A stretch of 64,000 nt of DNA from Hericium rajendrae. Taxonomy: Eukaryota; Basidiomycota; Agaricomycetes; Russulales; Hericiaceae. Below are positions 48,601 to 59,900 of the stretch, one piece after another. Both the position numbers and the translations under genes were made by a program. Numbering within the stretch: position 1 is the stretch's first letter; every line of letters starts with the position of its first letter. The stretch covers positions 2,790,001 to 2,854,000 of the forward strand of contig CM065878.1 of NCBI GenBank assembly GCA_033439255.1, given 5' to 3'. The notes under the pieces are model-generated. The model saw only the letters and a program-made list of their open reading frames with translations. It was not told the DNA's origin and did not search any database.

Positions 48601-51539
48601 TCACCGGCCGCAGTCCGCCCTGGTCCGCGCGACCCTGCACACCTCCTCCCTCGTCAGCTCCGAGCCGTCCACCAGCTCGCGCATGACCGCCTCCCACTCC
48701 CCGTCCGGCATCGTCCCAAACGCTGCATCCACGAGCCGCGCCCACGTGGCGCCCTGCGCACCCACGACGCGGCCCGCCTCCAGGAGGCGGCGCCACGGGC
48801 CCTTGCCGAAGCCCGTCTCCGCCCACAGTTCGCACTCGGCCTGCAGGCGCGCGCCGTCGGCGGGCGAGAGGCGGTGTGGGCCGCGGTAGAGCACGGCGCG
48901 CTGCAGGATGTGCGTGGCGAGGCGCGAGGCGATGGCGCGGTAGAGCGCGGCGGCGGTGCTGTGTGGTAATGTGCGGCGCAGGAGCGCAAGATGGGAGGAG
49001 AGCGTGGCGAGGGCGCTGAGCAGCGCGGGCGGGAGCGCGATGTCCGAGGCGGGCTCGTCGGGGGTCGGGGAGCCGAGGCTGTTCCGAGAGCGGGTGAGAT
49101 GGGTAAGGAATGACAGAAGAAGTTGACTACCTTACGAGATGCGGCCGAAGGTGGCTTTCGACCTCACCGTAAACCTGCTGGACGATCATCTCCTCCGCCC
49201 GCGCGGCAAGCTTGCCGTACAAAGTCACGAGCTCCTCGAAGATCGTCCCATCTGGCGCCTCTTCTGGGGCGTTGCGAGGATCAGGCAATAGAGGGTTGGA
49301 CTCGGCGCGAGCGCGAAGAGACGCCCTGTGATTGATCTCTGTCCACAGCTCGAGGAAGAACTGCAATGACCATCAGCCCATCTGCCGCCACGACGGTGGA
49401 AGGAGAGCAACACCCACAAGGTCCTCGCCCCATGCCTCCATGGCCGCCGCGATCCATTTCGCGCTGACCAGCGCTTTGCATAAGCGCAGCACGCCTTCCA
49501 CGCCGCTCGTCAACCGGCCCTTGTCTCGGTCCCCCGCGCCGCCGGCCAGTGCGCCGGGCACCGCACGCACGAACGCGCTCGACAGCGACTCGAACGCATC
49601 GAGCGATGCAGAGATGCGCCCGTGGTACGACTCAAGCAACGGCAGCTGCACATGGATAAGGAAGCGGGTGCGCTGGCCGAACTGCGGGAGCGGCGAGTAG
49701 CGGTCGGTGACCTGGTCGACGAGTGCCTTCAGCTGCCGCGCGGAATTTGTCGGGCGCAGCTCGCGATCCGCGGCCAAGCTGGTTTGGACGGGCGCGTCGG
49801 CATCGTTATGATCGGCGTCGGCGATTAGCCATGCATCGGGTGCACTGATGATTCCGTGGTATTGCTCGAGGGCGACTGGACGCAGATTACGATCAGTATG
49901 GGCAAAGACAAGCTGGCTGATAACTTACAGGCCTTCTCGCCCTCCATCCAGCGCTCGAACCACTCTTTGCGGCCAAGGATGACTTCACTGACGCCTTCCC
50001 ACTCGGCGTTCTCCCTGGCACGGCCTGCAATAGTGCCCGCGAGTGAGAAGCCTTCCTCTTTCAAGGAGGCATCGAATGCCAAGGCTTGGTAGATGGTGTG
50101 CGCGAGAAGAGGAGGATGTGGGAGAAGAACTGGTATCGACCGCTTGAGGCGGCGAATCACGAGTGGGAACAGATCGGAAGTGAACTCTCGCTGAGACGTG
50201 GACGTGAGGAATTGTATCAAGCGAGAAGCACCTGCTAGCTTACCCACGCATCGATATCGCGGTATTTTGAAGACAAGAGCAGACTTTGGACGGCTGTTTC
50301 CAAGAAGGGTCTGTGTTCATGACAGACGTTTAGGATATGGGTAAAATACCATTCCGGCTAAATTCAACCTTAGATTAGCTGGAGATACGATGCACAACAG
50401 GTGACGTACTTTGTCTACACGGTTGGTCTGCCGCGAGCCATCGAAATGATACTTGAAGCGCAATGACACAGGTTGAATGAGCGCCTGAATGGCATATAAT
50501 GCATCTTGCTCCTTGTGCTCCACATCTGATGAATGGATTTCCTCTCCTCTGAAACGTGATCATGAGAAACAAGAAACATATGGCTGATGGTGAGAACACA
50601 CATGGCCTGCAGACTAAGTAGATCATTGAACGCCTTCTCGAACGCTTGTCTGTCCTCCGCTTTTGCCGCAGCGTAGTCAACGGGCATTGGCCAGCGAAGA
50701 TTATCCGCGGCAGATAGCAAGACACTGTTGGTCTGATGAGAAGGTCAAGCATGCGTGAGTGTGAGAGTCTGGCATACTTGGACAAGGCAGCCTTCATGTC
50801 CGCCCAAGTTCTCTCCGCAAGCTCGCTCAAGAAAGTGACTATTCGAAGAGAACTTGTCTGGCCGGTGATCTCTGGAACTTTGGAGCATGTCTTCGAAACT
50901 GAGGACACAAATGATTGCAGTGCTCGATAGTGAGAAACATCGACAGGATGGCTAGACTGGATTTGTGTTATCGCTGCTTCTCTGGAGAAAAGGATGTGAT
51001 TGAACTCAGACGTCTGACAGGATGATAAGGCTAACATACCGAAGCTGCAGAGCGTGATGGATGATCTGGACATAGGCTCTAATGCTTTCCAGCTCCTTCA
51101 AGTTTCTATGCATTGTTTCCATGTCCTCCAAAAGGGTCGGCCTCCGGTCGGAGGCCGACATGGAGGACACGAGCTCTTCGATGAGAGATGCAAGCTCATC
51201 AGCCAGGGAATGTCGAAGAAGCGACAGCTCCTGGGCGGTATGGAGGTGCGATGCTGCGGAAGCGCGTGTGTGCGAAATCAAAGTCTGTAACTCGGACTGA
51301 GACGCTGAGAGCTAAGCTATGACAGGGTGCTCAGTGTCCTGGAAACAATGGAGATGTGAAGAGAGCGCACGGAAGATCTGAGCTTGTCGCGGTGTCTTTG
51401 GGCCTCGTCGACGGCGGCGGCAAGGTGCTGGTGCTGTGGGATATGCTATGGTCATTGTTGAGAAGCCGAAGGCGTTTTGTTGAGAAGAAGCGATGTCTGC
51501 GGGGACGAGAAGGGACTGGATGTGTGCGGCGGTGGCCAT
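48601..51539 (-). CDS. RINT1/Tip20 family vesicle-tethering protein
   Basis: This is a subunit of the Dsl1/NRZ complex, which tethers COPI vesicles to the ER. Exons read ISHTRASAASHLHTAQELSL, LKELESIRAYVQIIHHALQL, HYRALQSFVSSVSKTCSKVP, AYAL-type linker, RWPMPVDYAAAKAEDRQAFE, then the TIP-1 core: PEWYFTHIL with HEHRPFLETAVQSLL, LFPLVIRRLKRSIPVLLPHP, FERWMEGEKAF, RFLIHVQLPLLESYHGRISA SLDAFESLSS, FFLELWTEIN and ILQRAVLYRGPHRLSPADGA, ending ARTRADCGR (TGA 48603-48601). About eleven exons and 800 residues, the usual size. I place the start at ATG 51539 (MATAAHIQSLLVPADIASSQ, a plausible family start), but the frame between there and the coiled coil HLAAAVDEAQRHRDKLRSS does not run through cleanly (see findings), so the N-terminus is uncertain. 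Confidence 0.82.
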
Positions 51540-51685
51540 GGTCGGGGAGAGAGGAGGCACGTGGTCTTGTGGAGGAGCGCGACGAAATCACAAGCCAGGA
51601 CGCGATCATGATCGACTTGTTGTGCTCTTGCTGAGACTGTCCCATAAACCTCAGAGTCAGACGCCTTCCATGCTCTCCTCCAAAC

Positions 51686-54674
51686 ATGCTCTTTCCGTCT
51701 CGCTACAAGCCTGATCCTGCCCTCGTCGCTCGCTTTGTCTCAACCTACGCGAAACACCGTCCCATCATACAGCGCGGCATCATTACAGGCTTCATCTTCT
51801 ATGTCCTCGGCACCACCTACCGCGGTCTGTCTGCCAGACCATCCGCACCTTTGCGCTCAAAGAAGGGCAAGGGCAAAGTGGACGGTAAGGATGGTGATAC
51901 TGGCAAACCCGTCAGAGTAGCAGTGCGTAGCGCACACAACCGTTATATTGTCCCCATGATGTATTCACCTTCGTCTTTAGGTCGATGCAGTATTCTACGA
52001 ACGTCTATCAAAAATTCTGCGTATCGTCATACCCAGCTTGCGCTCCAAGGAGGCCATGTTGCTCTTCATGCATTCCAGTCTCCTCATATTCCGCACAGCC
52101 ATCTCGCTCTACGTCGCCGCCCTGGATGGAAAGTAAGATCTCGACATCTCGAATGCCCGCCTCTTTGACATCTCATCACCGTCTCGGCTCGGCAGAATCG
52201 TGGCGTCTCTCGTTCGAGCGCAGACGCTCCCCCTTTTTTCAATATTCTCCGCTGGCTGCTTGTAGCCATCCCAGCGACGTGGACCAACAGCTGGCTCAGC
52301 TTCGTCCAGAACAAGCTCGCCCTCGCCTACCGCACGCGTCTCACCAACGAAGTGCTGGGGCAGTATCTCGGCGATGCCGAAGAAGGCCCCAACGGAAAAG
52401 TATACTACAAACTTTGTGCGTGCACTCGCCCATCAGATCCGGGCCCTTCGCTGATTCGATGCGGCAGCCAATTTGGATGACCGGATAAAGAACCCCGACC
52501 AGTGCGTATCGTCTCTGTGTCCGACAGCGGAGTGTTGGACTGATGGTCGTGGAAATTCGCAGAATGATCACGCATGATATCCAGCGATTCGCTAATCACC
52601 TTGCGGCCATCTACTCCAACCTGGCAAAGCCGGTTCTTGATGTCATTTTGTACAACTATCAGCTGGCGCAGAACGTGGGCGCGGAAGGCCTGGTTCTCCT
52701 CACGGTCCTCGTGCAGCTGTCTGCAGCTCTGCGTGGGTCTTTTTGTCCGTGTCGAGTCATCCACGATTGACATGGTGTGAATTTAGTGCGCACGCTGACG
52801 CCGGCGTTTGGCACATACACGGCGCTCTCAGCATCCCTTTCGGGGTCGCTGCGGCATACCCATTCGCGCGTCGCCGAGTTCGCTGAGGAAATTGCATTCT
52901 TCGGCGGCGAGGAGACTGAGAAGATGCTCGTCGAGCGCGAGTATGCGGGCCTCGTCATGCACGAGAACAAGGTCCTTCAACGACGCTGGTGGCATGGGTG
53001 TGTCGAAGAGGGATTATCAAGTGGATGTGGGGAAGCTTTGGCGTAGGTGTCTTCGCGTCGAATGCGCTTTTACTGCTTATAGGAAACATGGTAGCTTGTG
53101 ATCTGTGCTATACCCGTGTTCTTCAAAATACCTGGAGCTTACAACTTTGACCTTGGAAGCAGAACAGAGGGTACGTTTCGTGCTTGGTTGCAAGCTGTCA
53201 CATTTCAAATTTACCTGCAGGCTTCGTCACCAACCGCAGACTTTGCTGTCTGCTTCAGGTTAGGCCGATCCATGAAGTTTGAAATCATTAGACAAGCTGA
53301 CGACGTCTCCATTCACTAGATGCATTTGGCCGTGTCATGTACTCCTACAAAGACCTCGCGGAGCTTGCAGGCTACACATCGCGTGTATCCATGCTGCTTG
53401 ACACCATGGAAGATGCGCGCAAAGGCAAGTTCGAGAAGGCGCTCGTCAGCAGTGCGAGCACCGAGGAGCATGCGAAGAGTACGTCTCACCTTTCCATCCG
53501 GAGGATGCACCTTCTCATGACTTGCAGTCCTCAAGGGCCGCGGTGAGATCATCGAATCCGAGGAAATCCGATTTGAGGGTGTTCCGATCGTCACACCGAA
53601 TGGCGATATTCTTGTGAAGAGCTTGAGCTTCTATGTCAAACGCGGGGTATGTAGCGGCATTCGTGGCATTCATATTGTCCTCGACTCTTGACTCACCATA
53701 TGCAGGAGCATCTTCTCATCGTCGGACCCAATGGTTAGTGATCCCGCCATCCTCCGTTGCATGAATGTGAGAACTGAGGATTCGTGCGATAGGGTGTGGC
53801 AAGTCGTCACTCTTCCGCATCCTCGGTGGATTGTGGCCTGTATACGGCGGCATTGTCCGCAAGCCGCCCGCGGATCAGTTCATCCTCATTCCGCAGCGGC
53901 CATACCTCCCCATCGGCACGCTGCGAGACCAGGTGATCTACCCACACAACAAGGACGAGATGGCTGCGCGTGCGTGCTCAGCCTCTATAATGGAGGGAAT
54001 ACTGACGATATGCGTGCACTTGCCTAGGCGGCGTGACGGACGACGACCTGCTGGGGATCCTCGCGCTGGTGCAGATGGACAACGTCGTTGAGCGCGAAGG
54101 CGGCTGGGACGCCGCGCGCGAGTGGCGCGACGCGCTAAGCGGGGGCGACAAGCAGAAGATCGCATGGGCGCGGCTGTTTTACCACAAGCCGAAGGTAGGG
54201 TCCTTCGATTTCCCTTGGTTGACGGGTTGGCTAATGGTTGGGTGATTAGTACGCGGTGCTGGATGAGGCGACATCACTTGTGCCGGTCGAGGTGGAGGGC
54301 ATGATGATGGATCATGCAACCGAGCTTGGAATTACGCTGCTCACTGTGTCGCATCGGCCATCGCTGTGGAAGTATCATGCCATGATCTTGCATTTCGACG
54401 GGCAGGGTGGATATGTTTTGTACGTGTGCCCATACCTATATAGTATTGACCCGCTGATTCTGGCATGCAGCACGAAGCTGGACGCGGAGAAACGTCTGGC
54501 GTTGCAGGAGGAGAAGCAGACGCTAGAGGCGAAGTTGCTTGAGGTGTAAGTCCATCTGATCTATTTAAAGAATAAGGAAGTGAATGTTTTCTTGACAGAC
54601 CGAAGATGAAGGCGCGGCTAGAGGAGCTTCTGACCGTACAGGAAGATCTGGCACATCGGAATGTATCACCGTAA
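51686..54674 (+). CDS. Peroxisomal ABC half-transporter (ABCD/PXA family)
   Basis: ABCD proteins import very-long-chain acyl-CoAs into peroxisomes as dimers. The N-terminus ([26 protein letters not shown]) is basic. The membrane domain has the ABCD landmarks [15 protein letters not shown]-like ([13 protein letters not shown]), [50 protein letters not shown] (the DRIxNPDQ motif), [14 protein letters not shown] (EAA-like loop) and [20 protein letters not shown]. In the nucleotide-binding domain, Walker A GPNGCGKSS spans an intron near 53,735-53,790. The Q-loop region reads [20 protein letters not shown], the signature is [15 protein letters not shown], Walker [17 protein letters not shown], and the H-loop [14 protein letters not shown]. 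Most family members have LSGGEKQR and DECTSAV, so this copy is slightly diverged. About fourteen introns and 700 residues. It diverges from the RINT1 homologue (146 bp apart). Stop TAA is at 54672-54674. Confidence 0.94.
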
Positions 54675-54837
54675 TTATTCTATAGGGATGTAATAGCAGA
54701 TGATGTAATGCCAAAAGCGAGTGCTGGGGTGATATATGTCGGGGGTGCGGAAACCACGAGTTTTCCGTCTGCATGTGGCTGGAAGGCTGGTTCAACACAG
54801 GAACTTGACATGGCAAGAATAGCACTCACTGTACGCA

Positions 54838-55302
54838 TCATGATGCTCTGCACACGACCTCTCCATCCAGCCCCAGCCGCAACGCCTCCCGCGCCTCCAA
54901 CCACTCGTGTTCTCTGCTCTTCGTATGCACAATGGCAATCTCGCCCATGCCCAGTGGTTTGATCGTCTGCGCACGGCGCCCCGAGCATATGCGGCGTATC
55001 TCGCCGAGGTCCATGAAGATGGGCTTGCTCGGGAGGCTGATGAGCTCCATGTGCTCGAGCACGGGCCGGTCGTTGCGGTACTTGAGGTCCGCCCAGATAC
55101 GGCGGCGGGGCTCGTCCGCATCGTTGAACGCGGTGGGTTCGGGGGCCTCGATGGTGCCGCGGGTGACGTTCGAGACGAAGCCGGCACGCAGGAGGATGTT
55201 GAGGATGCCGAGGTTCTGGGTGGTGTGCGTGACGGCGACGCGCTGGTGCCGGGCGCGGAAGGCATTCTGGATGCGCGCACAGAGGTCGTGGGGGCGGGGC
55301 AT
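54838..55302 (-). CDS. Mitochondrial small ribosomal subunit protein uS8m
   Basis: A single exon of 154 codons from ATG 55302 encodes a bacterial-type S8. MPRPHDLCARIQNAFRARHQ aligns with the S8 start (DMLTRIRNG), LGILNILLRAGFVSNVTRGT with the IANVLKEEGFI strand, KYRNDRPVLEHMELISLPSK with LKY...V..I.RVS.PG, and the end GMGEIAIVHTKSREHEWLEA REALRLGLDGEVVCRAS with GIAVVSTS...ARQAGLGGEIICYVA. S8 binds the central domain of the small-subunit rRNA early in assembly. The insert APEPTAFNDADEPRRR is typical of fungal mitochondrial forms. An in-frame Met 26 codons upstream (55380) would add a possible targeting leader (MAANAVVVYRQSSEFRP), so the true start may be there. It is convergent with the ABCD gene. 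Confidence 0.88.
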   Translation of the reverse strand: MPRPHDLCARIQNAFRARHQRVAVTHTTQNLGILNILLRAGFVSNVTRGTIEAPEPTAFNDADEPRRRIWADLKYRNDRPVLEHMELISLPSKPIFMDLGEIRRICSGRRAQTIKPLGMGEIAIVHTKSREHEWLEAREALRLGLDGEVVCRAS

Positions 55303-55628
55303 TTTGGAATGAGGGGTGAGCGCGGCGCAGGGACGAAACTCCGAGGACTGACGGTAGACGACGACGGCGTTCGCTGCCAACTGCAGCGCGCGAAATTCAC
55401 AAGATCACGGTGAAGACCGAGGATAGGGTTAGGACTCGGTGCGGGGCTCCCGTGGGGATGCTGACTCAACGGGGTAGATCGGAGCGGGTCTGCCCTACAA
55501 AATTCTTGAATCTCACTCCTCTCAGCGGCCCCCACCATTCCGTGTCGCAAGACCCCCCCCTCCTCCCTAATTTATAGTCCTTGCCTGCCCTCCCTTCCAG
55601 CCCGTCCGCTAATCGTTATTCCTCCAAT
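55303..55628. promoter_or_regulatory. Divergent promoter of uS8m and the PRELI-domain gene
   Basis: These 326 bp lie between two genes for mitochondrial proteins. A run of nine C is found at about 55,551-55,559, and TTTATAG at 55,569 may be the TATA element of the plus-strand gene. Sharing a promoter would let both respond to mitochondrial demand, which is inference. Confidence 0.45.
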
Positions 55629-56311
55629 ATGCACTATTTTCGCAATCGTGCACCTACGAGTGAGTCCGATTCCTTTGGCTGGTTACTATGGAGTTTCGAC
55701 CTCGGTTGCTGACGATGATGTCGTGTGTGCTGCAGTCATTCCTGGGCGCGCGTCGTCATTGGCATGTGGCATAAATATCCTAATCCTCATTGCTCGCATG
55801 TTGTGACGGTCGACGTTGTGGACCGCACTGTCAACCCGGAGACGGGAATCATTCGGACAGAACGAATACTCGGTTGTAAACAGCGGGCGCCGATATGGAT
55901 AGTCAAGGTGAGTTTGACACTCCATCCATTGATTCAGAACACTTCTGACTGCTCGGTATGCAGTTATTTGGTGGATCAGAAGATGCGTTCGTCCGCGAGA
56001 TCTCGTTCGTCGACCCCTCTACACAAACGACGACCATCTCCTCCATCAACCTCTCTTTATCCCAATTCGCGACTTGTAACGAAAACATCAAATATGCGCC
56101 TGCGCCCGGCGGACACACCATCTTCACGCAGACCGCTGAGATACAGACGCGCATGACGATGTGGCGGAGCGCCGCGGACAAGCTCGAGGGCTGGCTCGCG
56201 CAGCGCTTCGAGCAGAACGCGCAACTCGGCAAGGTCGGTTTCACGGACGTGCTCAAGAAGCTGTGGGACGAGGCGAATGAGCGGAAGGAAGGCGTGCCTG
56301 CGTCGTCGTGA
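55629..56311 (+). CDS. PRELI/MSF1-domain mitochondrial lipid-transfer protein (Ups-like)
   Basis: Proteins of this family carry phosphatidic acid or phosphatidylserine across the mitochondrial intermembrane space in complex with Mdm35. Family marks are HSWARVVIGMWHKYPNPHCS HVVTVDVVDRTV (the HxW ... KYPNP ... V.D.. signature), RTERILGCKQRAPIWIVKLF, REISFVDPSTQTTTISSINL, ENIKYAPAPGGHTIFTQTAE and LEGWLAQRFEQNAQLGKVGF TDVLKKLWDEA. The stop TGA is at 56309-56311. It has three exons and about 190 residues, normal length. The start MHYFRNRAPT (ATG 55629) is right for the family, but the obvious donor GTGAGT at 55660 leaves the wrong phase for HSWARV. A weaker donor GTTACT about 22 bases further on restores it. 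Whether it is the Ups1 or Ups2/Ups3 type cannot be told by eye. Confidence 0.88.
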
Positions 56312-56975
56312 GAGAGGGATTGTGTGTCGGTCGGTCTTCTCTCTTCGGTTCTTGGGATTGCCCGGACTTTCCCTGCGCGTGGGCACCCGCAGGCTTAGAG
56401 GTACTTTACACGTCGCCCTAGACAACTAAAAGCGTTCCCTTCGCGACGCCCATACCACGATTTCATGATAACTCGCATTTGTACTTTTTGCATTAGCTAG
56501 CTCGTATAGTTTCGGAATCCCGGAATCCCCCACAATCATGCAAACGTTGTTGGTGTCTTTAGATTGCGTTAACGTGTCGAGTCTCCCCTCTCATTTCAAG
56601 TGTGAAGTCATTCTTTTCTTTGATGATAATTCTCAAATGAGATCGCGCGACTACTTTTGGTTCAGTCAGAGTTGGGCGCGCCGCCGCCATAAACGGTGAC
56701 CGACTACCGTGACGTCACGCATCACAATCTGTCCCTTTCTTTCCGCCGCCGCCGCCTCCCGACACTCCCGACGCACGACGCCACTCTCCCTGCTCTTTTT
56801 CTGAAACTCTAAACATCGAACAGTGAGTGGGACCAGGGACTTGTATCAAGTCGAGCATCTTGCATCCATCTGACTTAGGACACAGGTTCGATCCTCATCT
56901 TAGCCTTAGAAATCGGGAAAAGTCGGTGTTTAGCAGACTCAATTTTAGCGAACAAAGCACGCTCTCGAGGCCGCC
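56312..56975. promoter_or_regulatory. TFC3 promoter and leader with a CRE palindrome and 5' UTR intron
   Basis: These 664 bp hold a perfect CRE palindrome TGACGTCA at 56710-56717, CGCCGCC runs nearby, and a likely 5' UTR intron (GTGAGT at 56823 to CACAG at 56885). The ATG at 56976 sits in GCCGCCATGG, an ideal Kozak context. Confidence 0.55.
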
Positions 56976-59900
56976 ATGGATGAGCTCATAGACCATTGCG
57001 TTCGTGAGCTGTCTTTCGATGGAGATTTGGGTGAGTCGTGCTTCCAGTCTTCCAGGAACGCTGCGCGTCTATCTCGCCAAGCGAGCGCGATGTTCGAACC
57101 CCTCTCGGTGCAGAAGTCTTTCATCCACAGAACTTACTGAATCCGATACATTTCCCAGGCTGCAGTGTGTCTCGGCTACGCGAGTTTGTGGTGCAATATT
57201 TTGCGAGCCACCATGCGATGCGGCAGCAGGTCGTGGATGACAGCTACTTCGCGTTCGTGTGGTCCGTCCTCGTGCAGCAGCCCATGGTGCGCGTGGGCAT
57301 CGTCCCGCCTGGCGTGGCCACCGAAGTGTACATCGCCCCGCAAACCAAAGCCAAGGCTGCGAAGCTTGAAGCAGATCAGCCCGCGGCGGCGACGAGCCTC
57401 GACCTCGTGGAGGGCGCGCAGACGAAGTCGCTTGAGGAGCTGCAGACGCTCTACGGGGATGCCCTCCGGATCGCAGTGGACCCGACGACGTCCTTCGTCG
57501 CTATCACCGGCTCGCATACTCGGGTGAGTGACATCTGCACCAGGCATGTGGGGTCGTTTGCTGACTGACTTCGCCCAGCCCTCAAAGATGAGCGGGATGG
57601 TCTATACCGCCCTGCAGCTCATCTCGCGCGGCCGCGAACGCGGCCTGAGCGTCGTCGACCTCGGGAAGAAGACGGGTTATGACCAGAAGTCGTGCTTCTA
57701 CCTCGTGAAGCAGCTGCTCGAGCTCAACCTCGTCGTCAAGCTGCGCCAGGGCGGCGTCGGCACGAATTTCTGCGTGCACCGGCACTTCTATGAGACCGGC
57801 GCGATATGGACGGAGATCCGCGAGCATGAGGCACGCGAGCAGGCGGAGGCGGAGGTGGTGGAGGAGGGCGCACCGGGAGTGCAGTTTGACCCGATTGACA
57901 AGAATCATTTGATCAGTCTGCCGTTCGTCAAGGCGCGGCTCGTAAAGCTGCTGAAGCAGTGTGCAAATCATATACATCCTGTGAACGGGCTGATCAAGGC
58001 TATGGTGCGTATGGAGGTTCTGCTCTGCGGTTTGTCGAGCCTTATGTCGGATTGTTCCGTAGGGCTTTGCGAATCCCACGAAAGAGGATCGTCGCTTCTT
58101 TCAAGGTCGTTTGAAGGAGCTCACCGAGCAGGGTGTCATCGAGAGGATCCTCGTTCCGAACGTCAATAAACGCAGCGCGAAAGCTGAGATACCTTGTATC
58201 CGCTTGGTTTCTGAACATGGCGTAGAACAGACTCCACCGGTCGAGGGAGCTGGTGCCGTAGCAGGCCCTAGTACCGCCATGGAAGGTGTCAGTGGTAAGT
58301 TCAATCTTAGTGTCTGGATTTTATCGGGAGTTGAAGGAACTACTTTCAGGCAAGGCTCCTGGAGCATTGAAAGTCGGCGTGATGCTACACAGACAGATCA
58401 TTGACCTGCTAGTCGAGGCGGGTACAAAGGGCCTGGTCCTTAACGTACGTTGAACGAAACCATTACAAATACTGGTCCTCTAACTATCTGCCCCCAGGAA
58501 ATATCAAGCGCCTTAGACAACTTCGATAAGCGCACAATTGAGCTGCTGCTCAACCGACTGGAGGCAAACCCGCCCCCGCCCCATCTCAGCGACCTCGGCG
58601 TCGCGCAGCTCATGGAGACCTACGGTCGTGAGCGCCGCTATCGGTACTACACTGTCGCCTCGTACCGCACTATCGTCGAGCGCGAGAAGCTGGACGATTC
58701 CGACAGCAAATATGCGAAAGCGGACTTCTCCAATGTCGGTGGCTTCGCGCCGGTCGAAGCGGATATGTTCTACGAGAACGATGAGGAACTGGTCGCTGCT
58801 GTGGAAGGCATGGCTGGCAATGTCGGACCAGCGAAGAAGATTGGGAGACCGAGGAAGAGTGATGTCAAGGGGAAGGAACCCGCGAAGCCGAGAGGCAGAC
58901 CCAGGAAACGGAAGCTGGAGGATGAAGCTGGTGAAGACGTATCGATTGTTGAGGGTGAGGCAATCGGCGAGGGTCCATCTGCAAAGAAGCGCCGCATGGC
59001 CAAGAAGTCTGCGGCGCCGTCGACGACGGATGTGGCGATGGCTGAAGAAGGTGCGCAGGAAGGTGCTAAAGGTGCCGTAGAGATTGCCGAGCCTGCACCT
59101 CCAAAGAGGAAGCGCGGCCGTCCGCCAAAGAAGAAGCCCGTCCCTGCGAGAGAGCCTCCAGAATCTGAGGAGCCCGCTAATGTCGTCGGCGAGTCTTCTG
59201 CACAGGCAGCTGAAGGCGCAACTACGGCTGAGCAGGGAGCTGCTGTGGGCGAGTCTTCGACAGCGCCTCCTGCAACCCCTGCACCGCGGAAACGAGGACG
59301 ACCACGCAAACACCCGCTTCCCACGACACCTGCACCTCCTGCCGGACACGAGAAGGCTGGCGAATCCAGTAGCGCTCCAGTACCGAGCTCTGCGCCTCCG
59401 AAGCGAGGACGAGGACGGCCGCGCAAGCACCCTCTACCACCTCCAGTGTCGAGTCCTGCACCTGAACAGCGACCCGATCCTCCGACTACAGTTACTGCCG
59501 ATCAAGCAGCGGAACCCGCTCGTGAGGGTGACGCTACTGCTGACATCACAACCACAATCACATCCCCTCTCATCCACCCTAACGTATCTGAGGTCTCGCA
59601 GCCCCAAGACACAGAGGACGAGGAACAGCTTTCAGTAACGACTGATACCCCGAGACGCTCTCAAAGGAAGTCGAAAGCGGTCGTCCGTGAAGAATATGCT
59701 ACTCCGGTCGAGTCGAGGAAAGGGAAGGAGAAGGCTGTTGAGATGCCTCCCCCTTCCTCGCCTTCCCCTCAGCCCGAGCCGATGGACGTCGATCAGGTCG
59801 ATCCTTCCGTGACGAATGAGACTGGTTCATCAAATCAAGTTGCCGAACCCGAAATGTCGACATCCGAGCATCCCCAACTAGAGGCTGCTGCTGGTCCAAG

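Noticed and set aside
56881-56900. Possible tRNA near GGTTCGATCC
   Set aside because: No A box, acceptor stem or anticodon arm can be folded around it.
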